From positions 2,370,001-2,434,000 of the forward strand of contig NZ_JAFIBW010000001.1 of assembly GCF_017833295.1 (NCBI RefSeq): DNA of 64,000 nt, read 5' to 3'. Made by a program: the position numbers and the translations under genes. The stretch comes from Methylobacterium sp. PvR107 (GTDB lineage: Bacteria > Pseudomonadota > Alphaproteobacteria > Rhizobiales > Beijerinckiaceae). The notes below the pieces were generated by a model that was not told the origin of the DNA, ran no database searches, and worked only from the letters and a program-made list of their open reading frames with translations. Shown here in pieces: positions 46,973-56,185 of this stretch; the stretch's first letter is position 1, and the number at the start of each line of letters is the position of its first letter.

Positions 46973-48658
46973 TCAGGCGGCCCGGACCGTCGCGAGGAAC
47001 CGGGTCACCTCGCCGCCGAGATGCTCGGCATGGAGCGACAGCTCGGCGACCGAGGCGTGAACCTGCCGGGCTGCGGCCCCGGTCTCGGTCGCTGCCCCCG
47101 CCACTTCGGTGATCGTGGTGGTCACCTCGCCGGCCCCCAAAGCGGCCTGCGAGACGTTGCGGACGATCTCCTGGGTCGCGGCGCCCTGCTCCTCGACCGC
47201 GGTGGCGATCCGCGTGGCGACCGCGCTGATCTCCCGGATCCGCGTGCCGATCCGGCCGATCGCCGAGACCGCGTCGCCGGTGGAAGCCTGGATCCGGCCG
47301 ATCTGGCCGGCGATCTCCTCGGTCGCCCGGGCGGTCTGGCCGGCCAGCTCCTTCACCTCGGCGGCGACGACCGCGAAGCCGCGACCGGCCTCTCCCGCCC
47401 GAGCCGCCTCGATCGTGGCGTTCAACGCCAGAAGGTTGGTTTGCTCGGCGATGGTGGTGATCATCGTCACGACGTCGCCGATCCGCGCCGCCGCGCCGCT
47501 CAGATCCTGCACGAGCTGGGCAGTCGACTCAGCCTTCTCGACGGCGGCCTGAGTCAGCTCCGCAGACCCTGACACCTGCCGGCCGATTTCCTGGACGGAG
47601 CTGCCAAGCTCCTCCGCGGCGGAGGCCGCCGTGTTGACGTTGACGGCAGCCAGTTCGGCCGCGCGCGCCACATCGGAGGAGCGGCCGGCGGTGCCCGATG
47701 CCGCCTCGGTCATGCGGGCGGCCGCTTCCTGCAGCGCCGCGACGGCGGTCGCGACGGTGCCGATGATGCCGCCCACCGCACCTTCGAAGTTGTCGGACAT
47801 CTGGCGCAGGCCGGATTTGCGCTGCGCCTCGGCCTCGGCGCGGGCGCGGGTCGCCTCGTCCTCCAACGCCCGGGCCCGGATCAAACCCTCCCTGAACACC
47901 TGGACCGAGGCTGCCATGGCGCCGATCTCGTCGCGCCGCTCGGCGCCGGGGATCACGACGGTGAGATCCTGCGCGGCCAGCCGGCTCATGGCGGCGGTCA
48001 TGCTCCGGATCGGCCGCGCGAGGTGGCGCAGGACATCCCAGAGCGTCGCGCCCGTCACGGCTAGTCCGGCGAGGAGCAGGCCGAACGTCACCATCCAGGC
48101 CGTGCGGTAGGCGTCCTCGGCACGGATCGTCGAGGCTTCGGTGCCCTCGGTATTGAACTTGGCGAGGTCCGACAGTGCGCCGAACAGATCGACCAGCGGC
48201 TGGCGCGCCGGCGCGATGGCGTCGCGCGCGCCGGACCGATCGCCGCGCTTGAGGGCCGCGATGATCGGCTCCCGCGCCGCCAGGTAGGCCTGCCACCGCG
48301 TCTCGCACGCCTCCCATAACGTCCGCTCACGCGAAGACCCGACGAGTGCCCGATACCGCCCGAATGCCTCCGGGATCGACGCGTTCATTTCCGTGAATTC
48401 GGCATCGAGATCGCGATTCTCGGTCTCGTCGACCGCGACGACCTTGCGGATCGTCGTGGTGTGATACCGGAGCGCCAGGAACTGCAACTCGGCGCGCTGG
48501 TCGTCCTTGCGCATCCAAAGGTCCCGGATCTCCCGTGCAGAATTATTGACCGAATTAATCTCATTTATGTTCGTCAAAGAATTGATGATGAGAATTATTA
48601 GGCCGACGATCAGAATAAAAATCAGCCGAAATGTGATGCTTATACCCCAGATCTTCAT
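46973..48658 (-). CDS. Methyl-accepting chemotaxis protein
   Basis: 561 aa receptor. TM1 residues 8-28, periplasmic helical bundle 30-185, TM2 about 186-207, HAMP 208-260, and a signalling domain whose hairpin tip is [20 protein letters not shown] (contact to CheA/CheW). It ends in [14 protein letters not shown] and LATVRAA. GAGGTGA precedes ATG 48658. The first 40 codons (about 48540-48658) are strikingly A/T-rich ([18 protein letters not shown]...) compared with the rest. No other chemotaxis gene is adjacent. A related C-terminal fragment is fused to pdxA at 26921. Confidence 0.95.
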   Translation of the reverse strand: MKIWGISITFRLIFILIVGLIILIINSLTNINEINSVNNSAREIRDLWMRKDDQRAELQFLALRYHTTTIRKVVAVDETENRDLDAEFTEMNASIPEAFGRYRALVGSSRERTLWEACETRWQAYLAAREPIIAALKRGDRSGARDAIAPARQPLVDLFGALSDLAKFNTEGTEASTIRAEDAYRTAWMVTFGLLLAGLAVTGATLWDVLRHLARPIRSMTAAMSRLAAQDLTVVIPGAERRDEIGAMAASVQVFREGLIRARALEDEATRARAEAEAQRKSGLRQMSDNFEGAVGGIIGTVATAVAALQEAAARMTEAASGTAGRSSDVARAAELAAVNVNTAASAAEELGSSVQEIGRQVSGSAELTQAAVEKAESTAQLVQDLSGAAARIGDVVTMITTIAEQTNLLALNATIEAARAGEAGRGFAVVAAEVKELAGQTARATEEIAGQIGRIQASTGDAVSAIGRIGTRIREISAVATRIATAVEEQGAATQEIVRNVSQAALGAGEVTTTITEVAGAATETGAAARQVHASVAELSLHAEHLGGEVTRFLATVRAA

Positions 48659-48767
48659 AACGTCACCTCAGACATAGGCCGCGAATCAGAAATCGGCACC
48701 ATCGCGACTGAGCATGAACGTCGTGTTGCTTTTACCTGATCAAGCCAGAGATCGTAAATGCGGCCGG

Positions 48768-49739
48768 TCAGGGCCGCAGAAGCACCTTGCCCATGGCGGC
48801 CCGGCGAGTCAGCAGGCCAAACGCCTCCGGGAACTCCGTCAGCGGGTAGACGCCGTGCACCTGCGCGGTGAGCTTGCCCTCGGCCACCCAGCCGAGGAGC
48901 CGGCGCTGGTCGGCCCGGTGCGCCTCCGGCTCGCGGTCCAGGAAGGCGCCCCAGTGGACGCCCTGCACGTCGAGTTCCTTGAGGAGCATCAGGTTCAGCG
49001 GCAGCCGCGGAATGGCGCCGGCAGCGAAGCCGATGACGAGATAGCGCCCGCGCCAGCCGAGCGCCCGCAGAGCCGGCTCCGCGTAGGCGTCGCCGACCGC
49101 GTCGTAGATCACGTCGACGCCGCCGCCGCTGATCCGGCGCAGCTCATCCTTGAGGGTCGCGGGATCGTAGACCAGCATCGCCTCGGCTCCGTGGCTGCGG
49201 GCAACCGCGAGCTTCTCCTCCGAGGAGGCACAGGCGATCACCCGGGCGCCCATCAGCCGGCCGAGTTCCACCGCCGCCAGACCCACGCCCCCGGACGCGC
49301 CGAGCACCGCAAGCCACTCGCCCGGCTGCAGGCGCGCCCGGTTCGCCAGGGCGTGGAGCGACGTGCCGTAGGTGATGGTGAGGCCGGCCGCCTGCTCGTC
49401 CGGCACCGCGTCCGGCACCGGCGTGAGCCGGGCGGCATCGACGGCGATCCGCTCGGCGCAGCATCCGTGCCCGGCATGGACGATCACCCGGTCCCCCACC
49501 GCGACGCCGGAGGCGCCCGCCCCCAGAGCCTCGACCACCCCGATGCCCTCGCCGCCCGGCGAGAACGGCAGCGGCGGCTTCACCTGGTAGCGCCCGGCCG
49601 TGATCAGCGTGTCGAAGAAGTTCAGCGCCGCCAGCCGGATCCGGACCAGGGCCTGCCCGGGACCGGGCACCGGGTCGGGACGCTCGACGATCTCAAGATG
49701 CTCCGGCCCGTCGAGCCTCGTGCACAGCAGCGCCCGCAT
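48768..49739 (-). CDS. Zinc-less quinone oxidoreductase (MDR superfamily)
   Basis: 323 aa. N-terminal GroES-like domain (ALVRIRLAALNFFDTLITAG, FSPGGEGIGVVEALG) and a Rossmann domain with AVLGASGGVGLAAVELGRLM. The structural and catalytic zinc ligands of alcohol dehydrogenases are absent, which puts it with NADPH:quinone reductases (Qor, group with TITYGTSLHAL). The start at ATG 49739 is 54 nt after the stop of the upstream hybrid kinase on the same strand. Confidence 0.92.
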   Translation of the reverse strand: MRALLCTRLDGPEHLEIVERPDPVPGPGQALVRIRLAALNFFDTLITAGRYQVKPPLPFSPGGEGIGVVEALGAGASGVAVGDRVIVHAGHGCCAERIAVDAARLTPVPDAVPDEQAAGLTITYGTSLHALANRARLQPGEWLAVLGASGGVGLAAVELGRLMGARVIACASSEEKLAVARSHGAEAMLVYDPATLKDELRRISGGGVDVIYDAVGDAYAEPALRALGWRGRYLVIGFAAGAIPRLPLNLMLLKELDVQGVHWGAFLDREPEAHRADQRRLLGWVAEGKLTAQVHGVYPLTEFPEAFGLLTRRAAMGKVLLRP

Positions 49740-49792
49740 GGCGTGTCCCCTCCCCGGCAGTCCCGCCGATGAGGCCCGATCCGGCGGCGCGG

Positions 49793-51937
49793 TCAAGCCG
49801 TTCCGATCATCTCGCGGATGCGCGCGCCGAGCACCTCCACCACGAACGGCTTGGTGAGCACCTGCATGCCGGGATCGAGCGGGCCTTTGCCGAACACCGC
49901 CGCTTCCGCGTAGCCGGTGATGAACAGCACCTTCAGCCCCGGGCGCTTGACCCGGCCGGCCTCCGCCATCTGGCGCCCGTTCATGCCGCCCGGCAGCCCG
50001 ACATCGGTGACCAGCAGGTCGATGCGCACATCCGAATGCAGGACTCTGAGGCCGCCGCCGCTGTCGGCGGCCTCGATGGCCGTGTAGCCGAGATCCTCCA
50101 GCACCTCGGTGACCAGCATCCGCACGGTGGGCTCGTCGTCGACCACCAGCACGGTCTCGCCCGGGGCGGCCCGCGGCGGCGCACCGATCCCGGCCTGCGG
50201 CACCTCCTCGGCCACGGCGCCGCGATGGCGAGGCAGGTAAAGGCAGACCGTGGTCCCCTGTCCGACCTGCGAGGTGATCCGCACCTGCCCGCCCGATTGC
50301 TGCGCGAAGCCGTAGATCATCGAGAGGCCGAGACCGGTGCCCTCCCCTTGCGGCTTGGTGGTGAAGAACGGTTCGAAGACCCTGTTGACGATCTCCGGCG
50401 GCATGCCGGTGCCGGTATCGGTCACGCACAGCGAGAGATACTGGCCGGGCGCCATGTCGTGCCGGCGCGCGGCGCGCTCGTTGAGCCACGCGTTGGTGGT
50501 CTCGACGGTGATGCGGCCGCCCTCCGGCATCGCGTCCCGGGCGTTGATGCAGAGGTTGAGCAGCGCGTTTTCGAGCTGCGGCGGGTCGACCAGGGCCGGC
50601 CAGAGACCCGCCGCACTCCGAACCTCGACGACGACCGAAGGGCCGACGGTCCGCCGGATCAGGTCCTCCATGCCGGCGACCAGCCGGTTCGCGTCGGTGG
50701 GCTTGGGGTCGAGCGTCTGACGGCGCGAGAAGGCCAGGAGACGGTGGGTCAGTGCGGCGGCCCGCCGCGAAGCACCCTGGGCGGCCGTGATGTAGCGGTC
50801 GACGTCCATGACGCGGCCCTGGCCCAGCCGAGTCTGGATCAGCTCCAGCGAGCCGGAGATGCCGGCGAGCAGGTTGTTGAAGTCGTGCGCGAGCCCGCCG
50901 GTGAGTTGGCCGACCGCCTCCATCTTCTGCGATTGCCGCAGGGCCTCCTCGGCGGCCGCCAGGGCGACGGCCCGCGCGCGCTCCGCGGTGAAGTCGCGGC
51001 CGACCGCGGCGATCACACCTTCGCCCGGCTGCGCCGCCCAGCTGATCCAGCGATAGCTGCCGTCCCGGTGGCGGTAACGATTGTCGAAACGCGCGAGGCG
51101 TTCGCCCCCGGACAGCCGGCGCGCGCCGTCGATGGTGCGGGGCAGATCGTCGGGATGCACGAGATCCATCAGCGTGGTCCCGACCAGCTCGTCAGGGCGC
51201 CAGGCGAGCACCTCGGTCCAGGCCGGGTTCACCGCGGTGATCGTTCCATCGAACCGGCAGCGCAGCATCATGTCGGACGAGAGCGTCCACAGGGCGTTGC
51301 GGTCGGCGGTGCGCTCCTCGACCTGCTGGGCCAGGGTGCCGTTGAGATCGCGCAGCTCCCCGAGCGCCGCCTCCAGCGCGGCCTGGCTCTCCTTGAGGGC
51401 GGCGTCGGCGAGCACCCGCCCGGTGGTCTCGCTGGTGAGGATGAACAGCCCGGCGACGCGGCCCTCGGCGTCGAGGACCCGCGAGTACGAGAAGGTCCAC
51501 CACGTCTCCCGGGCGCCCCGGTCGGTATCGAGCTGCCATGGCAGGTCGACGAACCGCTCCGAACGCCCCGCCATGGCGGCATCGATGATCGGTTTCGCCT
51601 GCGCCCAGGCATCGGCCCAGACCGCGTCGAACCGCGCCCCCATGGCCCAGGACAGGCGCGGCCCGAGCAGCGGGAAATAGGTGTCGTTGAAGAAGAAATG
51701 GAGATCCGGCCCCCAGGCGAGGATCATCGATTCGGGAGAATTGAGCACGAGCGACAGGGCCGCACGGAACTCCGCCGGCCAGGTCTCCGGGGCGCCGAGG
51801 GGGTGGCCGGACCAGTCGCGCGCACGGATCATGCCCGCGGCTTCGCCGCCGCCGGCGAGGAAGGCGAGAGGATCGGTCAAGGTCTGCGAGGGGTCCAGGT
51901 CATAGGCGCCGCCGCGTATGACCGTCTTTGGCAGCAT
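49793..51937 (-). CDS. PAS-containing hybrid histidine kinase/response regulator
   Basis: About 714 aa, no membrane segment. Two PAS-type regions (about 60-170, [19 protein letters not shown]; and about 215-325, [20 protein letters not shown]). Next come HisKA with [20 protein letters not shown], an ATPase domain ([38 protein letters not shown]), and a receiver with its phospho-Asp in [15 protein letters not shown]. The HDFNNLL box and C-terminal receiver are shared by many soluble Hyphomicrobiales kinases. The start at ATG 51937 lacks a well-placed ribosome site; [11 protein letters not shown] 105 nt later is an alternative. Signal unknown. Confidence 0.92.
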   Translation of the reverse strand: MLPKTVIRGGAYDLDPSQTLTDPLAFLAGGGEAAGMIRARDWSGHPLGAPETWPAEFRAALSLVLNSPESMILAWGPDLHFFFNDTYFPLLGPRLSWAMGARFDAVWADAWAQAKPIIDAAMAGRSERFVDLPWQLDTDRGARETWWTFSYSRVLDAEGRVAGLFILTSETTGRVLADAALKESQAALEAALGELRDLNGTLAQQVEERTADRNALWTLSSDMMLRCRFDGTITAVNPAWTEVLAWRPDELVGTTLMDLVHPDDLPRTIDGARRLSGGERLARFDNRYRHRDGSYRWISWAAQPGEGVIAAVGRDFTAERARAVALAAAEEALRQSQKMEAVGQLTGGLAHDFNNLLAGISGSLELIQTRLGQGRVMDVDRYITAAQGASRRAAALTHRLLAFSRRQTLDPKPTDANRLVAGMEDLIRRTVGPSVVVEVRSAAGLWPALVDPPQLENALLNLCINARDAMPEGGRITVETTNAWLNERAARRHDMAPGQYLSLCVTDTGTGMPPEIVNRVFEPFFTTKPQGEGTGLGLSMIYGFAQQSGGQVRITSQVGQGTTVCLYLPRHRGAVAEEVPQAGIGAPPRAAPGETVLVVDDEPTVRMLVTEVLEDLGYTAIEAADSGGGLRVLHSDVRIDLLVTDVGLPGGMNGRQMAEAGRVKRPGLKVLFITGYAEAAVFGKGPLDPGMQVLTKPFVVEVLGARIREMIGTA

Positions 51938-52306
51938 CTCCAAGCCTGCCGGCCCGATCAGCGGGGTCGGACGTCGGAGTGGGTGATCGTGCAGCGGATG
52001 ACGGCAGACCCGGCCGCCGATCAGGCTTGGCGCTTGGCCGCGGACAGCGCGGCGGCCGTCATCGCCGCCGGCCTGAGCATCCGTTCGCCAGCCCGCTTGC
52101 AGATTCCGCTTCAGGGCCAACGGGGAGACCCGGACGAAGGCGCTGCCGTCATTGCGAGCGGAGCGAAGCAAGCCAGTCAGCGCCGCGATGTCGGACGTCG
52201 CGCTGCCCCGGGGTCGCTTCGCTGCGCTTGTGAGGACCGAGAGGGTGGCCCGGCTCCGGTCCGCGCGCCCCTCAGGCCGCCGGCACGACCTGCGCGGCAG
52301 CCCGCC
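51938..52306. other. Gap between polA and the hybrid kinase
   Basis: 369 nt. Holds repeat family B copy 3; the rest has no supported gene. The kinase frame stays open through the repeat, but that extension is not credible. Confidence 0.5.
52146..52232. repeat. Repeat family B, copy 3
   Basis: Begins GTCATTGCGAGCGGAGCGAA and ends GGTCGCTTCGCTGCGCTTGT, arms complementary with one or two mismatches. This is the best match to a dispersed bacterial repeat type that starts GTCATTGCGAGCG. About 75 nt after the polA stop. Confidence 0.8.
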
Positions 52307-55300
52307 TCAATGCGCCTCCTGCCAGTTCCCCGCCGCCTTCGCTTCCACCACCAGGGGCACCCTCAGCGTCAGGGCCGGCGCCGGCGCCTCCTCCATCACC
52401 GAGGCGATCACCGGGATCGTCCGATCGACCTCGTCCTCGGCGACCTCGAAGACCAGCTCGTCGTGCACCTGCAGCAGCATGCGGGCGTTCAGCTTCTTCG
52501 CCGCGAGCGCCGCCTCCATCCGGATCATCGCCCGGCGGATGATGTCGGCGGCCGAGCCCTGGATCGGAGCGTTGATCGCCTGCCGCTCGACGCTGGCGCG
52601 CTCGGACGGGTTGTTGGATCGGATCTGCGGGTAGTGGCAGACCCGGCCGAACAGGGTGGTGACGTATCCCTTGTCCCGGCAGCTCCGCTTGGTGGTGTCG
52701 ATGTAGTCGCGGATCCCCGGGAACTGCTCGAAATACTGCTTGATGAACGCCGATGCCTCCTCGCGGCCGATGCCGAGCCGGTCGGCCAGGCCGAAGGCCG
52801 AGATGCCGTAGATGATGCCGAAGTTGATGGTCTTGGCCCGGCGCCGCAGGTCCGGCGTCATCTCCTTGAGCGGCACGCCGAACATCGCCGAGGCCGTGGC
52901 TGCATGGATGTCGATCCCGTCCTCGAACGCCTTCCGGAGCTCCGGGATGTCGGCCATGTGGGCCAGCAGCCGCAGCTCGATCTGCGAATAGTCCGCCGAG
53001 ATCAGCCGGTTCCCGGGCGCGGCCACGAAGGCGCGGCGGATCCGCCGGCCCTCCTCGGTGCGGATCGGGATGTTCTGCAGGTTCGGCTCGGAGGATGACA
53101 ACCGCCCTGTCGTGGTGGCCGCCAGGGAGAACGAGGTGTGGATCCGCGCGGTCTCGCGGTCGGCGTGGGTCTGGAGCGAATCCGTGTAGGTGGATTTCAG
53201 CTTCGAGAGCTGGCGCCACTCCAGGATCTTTTTCGGGAGTTCGTGCCCGGCCTGGGCCAGCTCCTCCAGCAGCGTGGCGGGCGTGGCCCATTGGCCGGAG
53301 GGCGTCTTCTTGGCGCCCGGCAGGCCCATTTTCCCAAAAAGGATGTCGCCGATCTGCTTCGGTGAGCCCACCGAGAACTTCTCGCCGGCATCCTCTTGGA
53401 TCTCCTCCTCCAAGCGGACGAGGATCTGCGAGAAGTCGCCCGAGAGCCGGCTCAGCATCTCGCGGTCGACTCGGATGCCGCGCTGCTCCATGCGGGCGAT
53501 CACCGGCAGCAGGGGCCGCTCGAGTGTCTCGTAGACCGCCACCCGGTGCTCGGCCACGAGGCGCGGCTTCATCATCCGCCACAGGCGGAGCGTCACGTCC
53601 GCGTCCTCGGCCGCGTAGGCGGTCGCCTTGTCGATGGCGACCCGGTCAAAGCTGACCTTGTTGCGGCCGGTGCCGGCCACATCCGAGAAGGTGATCGGCT
53701 GGTGGCCGAGATGGCGGCGGGCCAGCTCGTCCATGCCGTGCCCGCCCTTGCCGGCATCGAGCACGTAGGAGATCAGCATCGTGTCGTCGAAGGGCGCGAC
53801 CTCGATGCCGTAGCGGGCGAGCACGACCCAATCGTACTTCAGGTTCTGACCGACCTTCAGGACACCCGGATCCTCCAGGAGCGGCTTCAGCCGAGCTATG
53901 GCTTCCTTGAGCGGGATCTGGCCGGGCACTGGCTCGGCCACGTCCGAGGCGGCAGCGCCCTCGCCGAACAGGTCGGTGGCGTCGGCCTGGACCTTGGCGG
54001 CCTGGACGTGGGCGAGCGGAATGTAGCAGGCCCGGCCGTTGGCCACCGCCAGCGAGACGCCGACGAGGCCAGCCTTGTGGGCGTCCAGAGCGTCGGTCTC
54101 GGTATCGACCGCGATGACCCCGGCCTCCTGGCCTTCCGCGATCCAGGCGTCGAGCTGCTCCAACGACGAGACCGTCTCGTAGGCGGCGGTGTCGAACGGC
54201 GCCACCGCCTCCGCGGCCCGGGCCGCGACGACGTTGCCGGGCGTCGCCTCGACGGGGGCCCGGGGCTTGGCCGGCGCGTCCGGCAGGTCGAGATCGGCGA
54301 ACGGGTCGATCTCGCTGCCCTCCGGCGGGGCGGCGCCCGGCGCGCGCTCGGCGCCGGCCGCCGCGGTCTCGGGATCCGGCGGCACGGAATCGCCGAAGAA
54401 CGGCACCGCGTCGCTGCCGCCGGCCGCATTGCCGTAGCCGTGCGGACGGGCGCCCGGCAGGAGCCGCGGATCGGGCTTCACCGCTTCCGGGTCGACGTGC
54501 AGCATCTGGGCGATGCGGCGCGTCAGCGTGTTGAACTCCATCGCCTTGAGGAAGCCGACGAGCTTCTCCGGATCGGGTTTGGGCACGCCGAGCTCGTCGA
54601 GGGCGACCGGGAGCGGCACGTCCTCCATCAGCGCGACGAGTTTTCGGGACAGCTTGGCCTGGTCGACGTTGGCCAGCAGGGTCTCGCGACGCTTGGGCTG
54701 CTTGATCTCGCCGGCCCGCTCCAGCAGCGCTTCGAGGCTGCCGAACTCCTTGATCAGCGCCGCCGCGGTCTTGAGGCCGATGCCGGGCACGCCCGGCACG
54801 TTGTCGGACGTGTCGCCGATCAGCGCCAGGGCATCGCCGATCTGGTTCGGCTGCAGGCCCTCCCACTTGGCGACGATCGCCTCGACATCGAGGTTGCGCT
54901 CGGGCCGGTAGCCGGCCTTGCCCTTGGCGCCGGATTCGAAATCGTAGAACCGCACCTGCGGCCCGACGAGCTGCATCAGGTCCTTGTCGGACGAGACGAT
55001 GATCACGCCAGCCCCCCGCGCCTCGGCCTGCCGGGTGTAGGTGGCGATCAGGTCGTCCGCCTCGTAGCGCTCCAGCTCCACCGCATGCAGGCCGAAGGCG
55101 CGGACCGCGTCGCGCATCAGCGGCATCTGGCGCTTGAGATCGTCGGGCGCGTCGGGGCGGTGGCCCTTGTAGTCGCGGAACATCTCCTTGCGGAACGAGC
55201 CCTCCGACTTGTCGAAGACGATGCCGAGATGGGTCGGCATCGTGCCGGCCGCGCCCTCCTGCAGGAACTGCGCGATCTTGGTGCAGAACAGCCGCACGGC

Positions 55301-55465
55301 GCCGGTGGGCAGCCCGTCGGAGGGACGGGAATTGTACTTCTGGTCCTGGTTGATCGACTGGAAATAAGCCCGGAAAATGAACGACGAACCATCGACCAGG
55401 ATCACCTGATCGCCGGGGCCGACGGGTTTGGTCTCGGGGCTCGCGTCGGGCTTCGCGTCGGTCAT
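52307..55465 (-). CDS. polA: DNA polymerase I
   Basis: 1052 aa. N-terminal 5'-3' nuclease (VILVDGSSFIFRAYF, DTSDNVPGVPGIGLKTAA). A proofreading domain has the ExoI motif VDTETD near residue 455, KVGQNLKYDW and YAAEDADVTLRL, so the 3'-5' exonuclease should be active. The polymerase has motif A DYSQIELRLLAHM near 823, motif B RRAKTINFGIIYG and motif C VHDELVFEV near 1003. An Ala/Pro/Gly-rich insert (about 340-425) between nuclease and exonuclease explains the extra length over E. coli Pol I (928 aa). Functions in Okazaki fragment maturation and repair. Confidence 0.98.
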   Translation of the reverse strand: MTDAKPDASPETKPVGPGDQVILVDGSSFIFRAYFQSINQDQKYNSRPSDGLPTGAVRLFCTKIAQFLQEGAAGTMPTHLGIVFDKSEGSFRKEMFRDYKGHRPDAPDDLKRQMPLMRDAVRAFGLHAVELERYEADDLIATYTRQAEARGAGVIIVSSDKDLMQLVGPQVRFYDFESGAKGKAGYRPERNLDVEAIVAKWEGLQPNQIGDALALIGDTSDNVPGVPGIGLKTAAALIKEFGSLEALLERAGEIKQPKRRETLLANVDQAKLSRKLVALMEDVPLPVALDELGVPKPDPEKLVGFLKAMEFNTLTRRIAQMLHVDPEAVKPDPRLLPGARPHGYGNAAGGSDAVPFFGDSVPPDPETAAAGAERAPGAAPPEGSEIDPFADLDLPDAPAKPRAPVEATPGNVVAARAAEAVAPFDTAAYETVSSLEQLDAWIAEGQEAGVIAVDTETDALDAHKAGLVGVSLAVANGRACYIPLAHVQAAKVQADATDLFGEGAAASDVAEPVPGQIPLKEAIARLKPLLEDPGVLKVGQNLKYDWVVLARYGIEVAPFDDTMLISYVLDAGKGGHGMDELARRHLGHQPITFSDVAGTGRNKVSFDRVAIDKATAYAAEDADVTLRLWRMMKPRLVAEHRVAVYETLERPLLPVIARMEQRGIRVDREMLSRLSGDFSQILVRLEEEIQEDAGEKFSVGSPKQIGDILFGKMGLPGAKKTPSGQWATPATLLEELAQAGHELPKKILEWRQLSKLKSTYTDSLQTHADRETARIHTSFSLAATTTGRLSSSEPNLQNIPIRTEEGRRIRRAFVAAPGNRLISADYSQIELRLLAHMADIPELRKAFEDGIDIHAATASAMFGVPLKEMTPDLRRRAKTINFGIIYGISAFGLADRLGIGREEASAFIKQYFEQFPGIRDYIDTTKRSCRDKGYVTTLFGRVCHYPQIRSNNPSERASVERQAINAPIQGSAADIIRRAMIRMEAALAAKKLNARMLLQVHDELVFEVAEDEVDRTIPVIASVMEEAPAPALTLRVPLVVEAKAAGNWQEAH

Positions 55466-55469
55466 GGGC

Positions 55470-55803
55470 TCAGGCGGCTCGGGGCGATCGGGATTCGGGC
55501 GCGCGGTCCAGTTCGGCGCGGAAGGCCGCGACGCGAACGGGCAACTCGTGGTGAACGGTGAGCCAGACGATGTCCAGCGTCACCCGGTGATAGCTGTGGC
55601 GATGGACGTTGCCCGCATCCGCGATCTGTCGCCACGGCACGGCAGGATACCGAGCCTTCGTCTCGGCACTTGAAACGACGGCTCGCCTCCGAGACGATCT
55701 CCAGGCCGCGCACCACCGCGAAATGGGTGCGCTCGTCTGCCTCGAAGGTCCCGAGCGTGAATCCCGCCACGCAGCAGGCGGCGCGCTCCGCGTGGGCGAT
55801 CAT
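55470..55803 (-). pseudogene. HEPN/DUF86 toxin-like gene with a frameshift
   Basis: ATG 55803 follows the nucleotidyltransferase stop immediately (TGACATG). The frame gives MIAHAERAACCVAGF, FAVVRGLEIVSEASRRF and then runs off into nonsense. The other frame from about 55670 continues the family: KARYPAVPWRQIADAGNVHR, VTLDIVWLTVHHELPV, ending RSPRAA at 55470. A single-base change near 55668-55675 thus separates two halves of one DUF86 protein. DUF86 HEPN proteins are RNases or regulatory partners of MNT antitoxins. A sequencing error cannot be excluded. Confidence 0.78.
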
Positions 55804-55804
55804 G

Positions 55805-56125
55805 TCAGAGCAGGCAGCCCGTTCGCGCTCGGAAGGCGAAAACGGCATCGCGCTCTGCGTGCTTTCGGACCCGATCCTTCAGGCCCGCCCGGTTCGCCAC
55901 ATCGACCCGAATCGGGAACAGGTCATCGATGAAGTGACACAGCCCGACATCGCCGCAGACTCCGCCGACGACGGGCGCGTCGATCTCGATCGTGACGTCG
56001 AGATCACTGTCGGCCCGCGCATCGCCCCGGGCGACAGAACCAAACAAAGCCGCGTGAAGCTTCCCGCGGCGGGGCAGCCCCGCCTCGTTGGCGCGCAGGA
56101 TGTCGAGGGCGGCGAGCTTGTCCAT
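55805..56125 (-). CDS. MNT-type nucleotidyltransferase (antitoxin-like)
   Basis: 106 aa minimal nucleotidyltransferase. The motif ALFGSVARGDARADSDLDVT contains the GSxxRG(x)nSDxD catalytic signature with both Asp. In MNT/HEPN pairs this partner adenylylates or otherwise neutralises the HEPN RNase. Here the HEPN partner directly downstream is frameshifted, so the antitoxin may be a relic or act on another HEPN protein. Start ATG 56125. Confidence 0.88.
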   Translation of the reverse strand: MDKLAALDILRANEAGLPRRGKLHAALFGSVARGDARADSDLDVTIEIDAPVVGGVCGDVGLCHFIDDLFPIRVDVANRAGLKDRVRKHAERDAVFAFRARTGCLL

Positions 56126-56185
56126 GGCGGTAAGACCAGAGGGAATCGGCGGCCGGCAGCATAGCAGGCACGCGGCGTTGGCGGA

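Noticed and set aside
49769..53098. 1109-codon open frame on the plus strand
   Set aside because: Antisense to the hybrid kinase and polA, with low-complexity content and no motif.
55470..55700. Loss of the HEPN catalytic Arg
   Set aside because: The segment reads AGNVHRHSY instead of RNxxxH, but a natural DUF86 subgroup has a similar AGNVYRHDY motif, so this is not evidence of inactivation. Only the frameshift is kept.
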